Assembly: GCF_003112455.1 (NCBI RefSeq)
Contig: NZ_BDQX01000243.1
Span: forward strand, 90,860-139,234
Length of the DNA stretch: 48,375 nt
Reading direction: 5' to 3'
Source: Paenibacillus agaridevorans
GTDB lineage: Bacteria > Bacillota > Bacilli > Paenibacillales > Paenibacillaceae
Of the stretch, positions 45,501-48,375 are shown piece by piece. The notes below the pieces were generated by a model. The model did not search any database and was not told where the DNA came from. It saw only the letters and a list, made by a program, of their open reading frames with translations. Each line of letters begins with the position of its first letter. Position 1 is the stretch's first letter. The translations under genes were made by a program, and so were the position numbers.

Positions 45501-45992
45501 ATGGGAGTACAAGGCGGACATACGCACGAGAACGGAGTGGCATGCAGCCACGTTGGCGGCACGACGGATATTCCATCGTACCATACGCGCGACCTGATCG
45601 TGAAGGAAGATATTATGGCGAAGACGAAGGAACTGGCGGAGGTTATCTTCAATTCCGCCGAGGTTCAGCAATATCGGAAGGCAGAGCAGCAAATTAACGA
45701 TAATGAACGCGTTAAATCGTTGATCGGTCAGATTAAGAAAAAACAGAAGGAAGTCGTCGCCTTCGAAAAGACGTTCAAAAATCCCGACATGGTCAAAAAA
45801 ATCGAAGCGGAAATGGAAACGCTGCAGGATGAGCTGGATGGCATTCCGATCGTCGCTCAATTTCAGCAAAGCCAATCCGACATCAACTACTTGCTTCAAC
45901 TTGTCGTTACGGTTATTCGCGACACGGTCTCCGATCGTATCAATATGGAAGACGTAACACCGGAAGAAGATCCGGAGACTTGCAGCGACTAG
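45501..45992 (+). CDS. ricA: RicA (YmcA), YlbF/YmcA family
   Basis: Part of the RicA-RicF-RicT complex, which acts with RNase Y in mRNA processing and affects sporulation, competence and biofilm in B. subtilis. 163 aa: an N-terminal His/Cys-containing extension (HTHENGVACSH, residues 7-17) of about 38 residues, then the helical YlbF/YmcA core (KTKELAEVIFNSAEVQQY through SDINYLLQLVVTVIRDTVSD). Only two Cys occur (15 and 161). Located directly after miaB as in B. subtilis. ATG after GAGGAGAG. Confidence 0.9.
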   Translation: MGVQGGHTHENGVACSHVGGTTDIPSYHTRDLIVKEDIMAKTKELAEVIFNSAEVQQYRKAEQQINDNERVKSLIGQIKKKQKEVVAFEKTFKNPDMVKKIEAEMETLQDELDGIPIVAQFQQSQSDINYLLQLVVTVIRDTVSDRINMEDVTPEEDPETCSD

Positions 45993-46011
45993 GTTGCATT
46001 TCATACGAAAT

Positions 46012-46046
46012 GGCGGTGCTGGGGGATCTCCCTGCACCGCCTTTTC
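46012..46046 (+). terminator. Intrinsic terminator after ricA
   Basis: GGCGGTGC (46012-46019) pairs with GCACCGCC (46034-46041), with an inner GGG/CCC stem, then TTTTC. Confidence 0.85.
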
Positions 46047-46122
46047 TGGTTTCCTCGCCGTATCTGTTTTTCGTGATGACGATTAAGCATATGTTTTTCA
46101 TTTGTTTACTTGAAAGCAACCC

Positions 46123-46322
46123 CAATTCGAGCGCCATAGTCGTTAAAATCGCCTATGGGTTGTTATTGCTGTCAATTCGAGCGCCATAGTCGTTAAAATC
46201 GCCTATGGATTGTTTTTGTTGTCAATTCGAGCGCCATAGTCGTTAAAATCGCCTATGGGTTGTTATTACTGTCAATTCGAGTGCCATAGTCGTTAAAATC
46301 GACTATGGGTTGTTTTTTGCTG
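46123..46322. repeat. Four tandem 50-bp hairpin-bearing units
   Basis: Units start at 46123, 46173, 46223 and 46273, each beginning CAATTCGAG and nearly identical. Each holds CCATAG...CTATGG; in the fourth unit this is a perfect 9-bp stem, CCATAGTCG-N7-CGACTATGG, and in the first three one stem position is mismatched. Each stem is followed on the plus strand by a GTTGTT-type T-rich stretch. Lies between the convergent genes ricA and bioY. Confidence 0.92.
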
Positions 46323-46392
46323 TCTTTACAACACAGGACTTATTGAAATTGAACCGATCAAATAGCCTTTGAGGCAACAGCCCATTAGTTAT

Positions 46393-47022
46393 TTAACGAA
46401 TGATCATCGTTTCATGATGACTGGCAGACGGTGCGCCAGCCGAACTGCTGCGAATTCGTAATATAAGCGATGCAAGTCCAATTGCGACTGCCACGCCAAG
46501 CGCGGACTTGATGGCATCTCCTAAAATAAACGGATAAAAACCAGCGACCAATGCTTCATGAAGCGTGAAATCGAGGACTTTCATCATCCAAGGAATACCG
46601 AGAACATAGGTAAGCAAGGAGCTCAAGCTTTCCATAATAACGAAAAGCACGATAGCCGCGACGGCCTTGTTCCGCATCAGCCTCTCGTTTTCCAACATTT
46701 TGCCGACCACCAGACTAATGAACATGGCGCAGAACGGAAAGGCGAAGATAAAGCCGCCGGTTGGTCCCAATAATAGCGATAAACCGCCTTTGCCCCCAAT
46801 GAGAGGCAATCCTGTTGCAGTCAACGCGATGACGGCAAGGATACTGGCGAACGCTTGCTTCGGCTTGAGGAACAAGCCGGCAAGAATGACGGCGAAGGTC
46901 TGCAGCGTGATGGGGATAGGCGTCAACGTCAGCTTCATCTGTTGCAAGCTTAGAACGATAAACAAGGCAGAGAAGAGAGCTGTGAACACTAAGCTGCGAA
47001 TCGATAGTACATTTTTCATCAT
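46393..47022 (-). CDS. bioY: Biotin ECF transporter S component BioY
   Basis: Substrate-binding membrane subunit for biotin uptake. 209 aa, about six spans. Family text: TPIPITLQTFAVILAGLFLKP near the N-terminus, GPTGGFIFAFPFCA, LGIPWM and PFILGDAIKSALGVA. Two adjacent ATGs (47022, 47019); AAAGGAG is better spaced for the second. Repeat copy D starts 14 bp upstream, and beyond it lies a BirA-type operator. Divergent from two ECF ATPases that may energise it. Confidence 0.93.
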   Translation of the reverse strand: MMKNVLSIRSLVFTALFSALFIVLSLQQMKLTLTPIPITLQTFAVILAGLFLKPKQAFASILAVIALTATGLPLIGGKGGLSLLLGPTGGFIFAFPFCAMFISLVVGKMLENERLMRNKAVAAIVLFVIMESLSSLLTYVLGIPWMMKVLDFTLHEALVAGFYPFILGDAIKSALGVAVAIGLASLILRIRSSSAGAPSASHHETMIIR

Positions 47023-47035
47023 ATAGCTCCTTTAA

Positions 47036-47210
47036 GAGGTTGTTCAAAAAGTCCGCTTCCCATTACGGAGTAATCCTAGAAGCATACTAGACGTCGAATA
47101 TTGAATTCAGCCGAACCTTCCGGTGCTCACGTAGCTTCCACTACGCTCCGCTCCTCAGGTTCTAGCTTCATCCAATCTTCTCGGTACTGATAACCGAACT
47201 TTTTGAACTC
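47036..47210 (+). repeat. Inverted-end intergenic element, copy D
   Basis: About 175 bp, same orientation as copy B. Starts GAGGTTGTTCAAAAAGTCCG, ends CGAACTTTTTGAACTC. Shares GGTGCTCACGTAGCTTCCAC and TCCAATCTTCT with copy B. It lies between the bioY start codon and the biotin operator. Confidence 0.8.
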
Positions 47211-47234
47211 GTTTTTTTAGTAGTTGCAACTTTA

Positions 47235-47268
47235 TTGTTAACCATTTATCATGAATTGTGGTTAACGA
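47235..47268. promoter_or_regulatory. BirA (biotin repressor) operator
   Basis: TTGTTAACC (47235-47243), 16 bp, GGTTAACGA (47260-47268), matching the Gram-positive BirA site TTGTTAACC-N14/16-GGTTAACAA with one change. It sits in the divergent region between bioY and the ECF ATPases. A plausible plus-strand promoter, TTGTGG (47256-47261), 16 bp, TATCAC (47278-47283), overlaps it. Confidence 0.8.
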
Positions 47269-47321
47269 TTTGAATTCTATCACAGCGTTCCAACATTGTG
47301 AAGAGGTCGGGGTGATTTTTT

Positions 47322-48158
47322 TTGGGAGCGGAGATCATCGTCCGTGGAACGAATTTGAGCTTGTCGGCGATATCGCCTAATGGCAGAGATCGAATCGCGA
47401 TTCTCCATTCGGTGAACTTCACCATCAAGCAGGGGGAGTGGATTACGGTAATCGGCGGCAACGGAAGCGGGAAAAGTACGCTTGCCAAGGTTATCGCCGG
47501 CATGCCTCTTACGGGTGTGTCGGGGCGTCTGGAGAAAAGCGCCAAGACAGGACCTTCGACGCCGATCGTGCTGCAGAATCCTGACGCTGGTCTGGTCGGA
47601 GCAACGCCATGGGAAGACGTAGTCATTATGATGGAGCAATGGGGTTCCGTGGAGGGCGGCCGAATACCGGAAGCAGCTGAGGATGCGCTAAAGAGGCTGG
47701 GGTTGGACGGCAGGTTGCAGCAGGCGCTTGATACTTTATCCGGCGGCCAGAAGCAATTAACCGCGATTGCGGGTTGCTTGGCCGCGTCGCCTAACTTTAT
47801 TATTTTGGATGAAATAACGTCCATGCTGGATCCGGATATGTCCCGTGAAGTGTATAAGCAGGTTCGGCATCTGCATAAGGCCGGCATGACTGTGTTATGG
47901 ATCACGCAGAAGCTGGAGGAGCTGGAAGGGAGCGATACCGTCTGGGTCATGGCGGGCGGCGAGATGGCATACGAAGGCACAGGCCTCGGATTGTTCCGGA
48001 GAAGCGGCCCCGGCGCATGCGACAGTCCATCGGAAAGATATGGATTCGAGCCTCCATATTCCGTTCAGGTCGGCTGGGAGCTGGAAGTATTGGGCGTTCC
48101 CGCGCCGGACATCCCTTTGTATCTGGAGAAGCTCCAAGGGGCGGTGGGCAGCAGGTGA
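47322..48158 (+). CDS. ECF transporter energising ATPase (first)
   Basis: 278 aa ABC ATPase of the CbiO/EcfA class. Walker A GGNGSGKST (45-53), Q-loop LQNPDAGLVG with the ECF-type pattern, signature LSGGQKQ (139-145), Walker B FIILDE (159-164), H-loop region reading LWITQKLEE, with Gln where His is typical. A 70-residue C-terminal extension follows. TTG 47322 is six bases after GGGGTGA. Its stop overlaps the next ATPase GTG by 4 bp. Position next to bioY and the BirA site suggests biotin uptake. Confidence 0.87.
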   Translation: MGAEIIVRGTNLSLSAISPNGRDRIAILHSVNFTIKQGEWITVIGGNGSGKSTLAKVIAGMPLTGVSGRLEKSAKTGPSTPIVLQNPDAGLVGATPWEDVVIMMEQWGSVEGGRIPEAAEDALKRLGLDGRLQQALDTLSGGQKQLTAIAGCLAASPNFIILDEITSMLDPDMSREVYKQVRHLHKAGMTVLWITQKLEELEGSDTVWVMAGGEMAYEGTGLGLFRRSGPGACDSPSERYGFEPPYSVQVGWELEVLGVPAPDIPLYLEKLQGAVGSR

Positions 48159-48375
48159 CCGATAATTGGACGCTTAGGCGCGTATCTGTTTTGGCGGATG
48201 ACCGCGCAACTCCATTGCTGCATGATGTGGATGCCGAATTTCATGCCGGTCAAATTACGCTGATCATCGGCGCCAACGGAGCGGGCAAGTCGACGCTGCT
48301 CGAGACAATCGCAGGCCTGCGCAAGCCGGCAAGCGGCGATATTCGTCTGGGCGGTCAAGCGTTGTGGCTGGCCAA
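48155..48375 (+). CDS. ECF transporter energising ATPase (second, 3' end outside window)
   Basis: 73 codons visible from GTG 48155 (overlapping the previous stop as GTGA), with Walker A IIGANGAGKSTLL and ETIAGLRKPASGDI. Two consecutive ATPases form the usual EcfA-EcfA' pair; an EcfT membrane gene would be expected beyond the window edge. Confidence 0.85.
   Translation, partial: MTDNWTLRRVSVLADDRATPLLHDVDAEFHAGQITLIIGANGAGKSTLLETIAGLRKPASGDIRLGGQALWLA

Noticed and set aside
46123..46322. Tandem units as a CRISPR array
   Set aside because: The sequences between the stems are the same in every unit, so there are no unique spacers, and no cas genes are near.

Overview
The window is chromosomal core sequence from an endospore-forming member of the Bacilli, most like Paenibacillus, Cohnella or relatives in the Paenibacillaceae. 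Three things suggest this: the gene order (infB-rbfA-nrnA-truB-ribF-rpsO-pnp-ylxY-mlpA-...-dpaAB-dapG-dapA-rnj-tepA-ylzJ-spoIIIE-...-ymfFHIJKM-...-pgsA-cinA-recA-recX-rny-ymdB-spoVS-...-miaB-ricA), which follows the Bacillus subtilis ylx/ymf/ymd region; the sporulation genes (dpaAB, tepA, spoIIIE, sleB, spoVS, ylxY); and fairly high-GC coding sequence with many TTG/GTG starts. The assignment is inference from gene content; no rRNA or tRNA is present to check it.

Layout. 1-9 kb: translation and RNA metabolism (IF-2, RbfA, NrnA, TruB, RibF, S15, PNPase). 9-16 kb: sporulation-linked deacetylase homologue, M16 peptidase, dUTPase, and the dipicolinate/lysine genes dpaA-dpaB-dapG-dapA, with the usual asd absent. 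16-23 kb: RNase J, TepA, YlzJ, SpoIIIE, SleB. 23-29.5 kb: two paired M16-family proteins, the YmfI reductase, YmfJ, YmfK, RodZ, YajQ. 29.7-37 kb: PgsA, CinA, RecA, RecX, RNase Y, YmdB, SpoVS. 37-41.5 kb: M19 dipeptidase, 2-oxoacid:ferredoxin oxidoreductase and a PduL phosphotransacylase. 41.5-46 kb: an MFS exporter with divergent TetR regulator, MiaB, RicA. 46-48.4 kb: BioY facing two ECF-type ATPases across a BirA-type biotin operator; the second ATPase runs off the window.

Regulation is legible in many gaps. Sporulation sigma-like promoters lie before ylxY (sigma-E-like), dpaA (sigma-K-like), tepA and sleB (sigma-G-like) and spoVS (sigma-H-like), and for several of these genes they agree with the known regulon in B. 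subtilis. recA has an SOS box and a good sigma-A promoter; a second promoter just upstream runs straight into an intrinsic terminator.

The least explained content is repetitive and intergenic: (1) a family of about 105-320 bp elements with shared inverted ends, four copies, two of which create misleading in-frame N-terminal extensions (RibF, PNPase) and one of which lies between bioY and the biotin operator; (2) six copies of AACGGAC-N9-GCTATTT between dapA and rnj, four forward then two reversed, roughly every 50 bp; (3) four tandem 50-bp hairpin-containing units between ricA and bioY; (4) a perfect 44-bp palindrome directly before the recX ribosome-binding site. I saw no phage, insertion-sequence transposase or CRISPR array.
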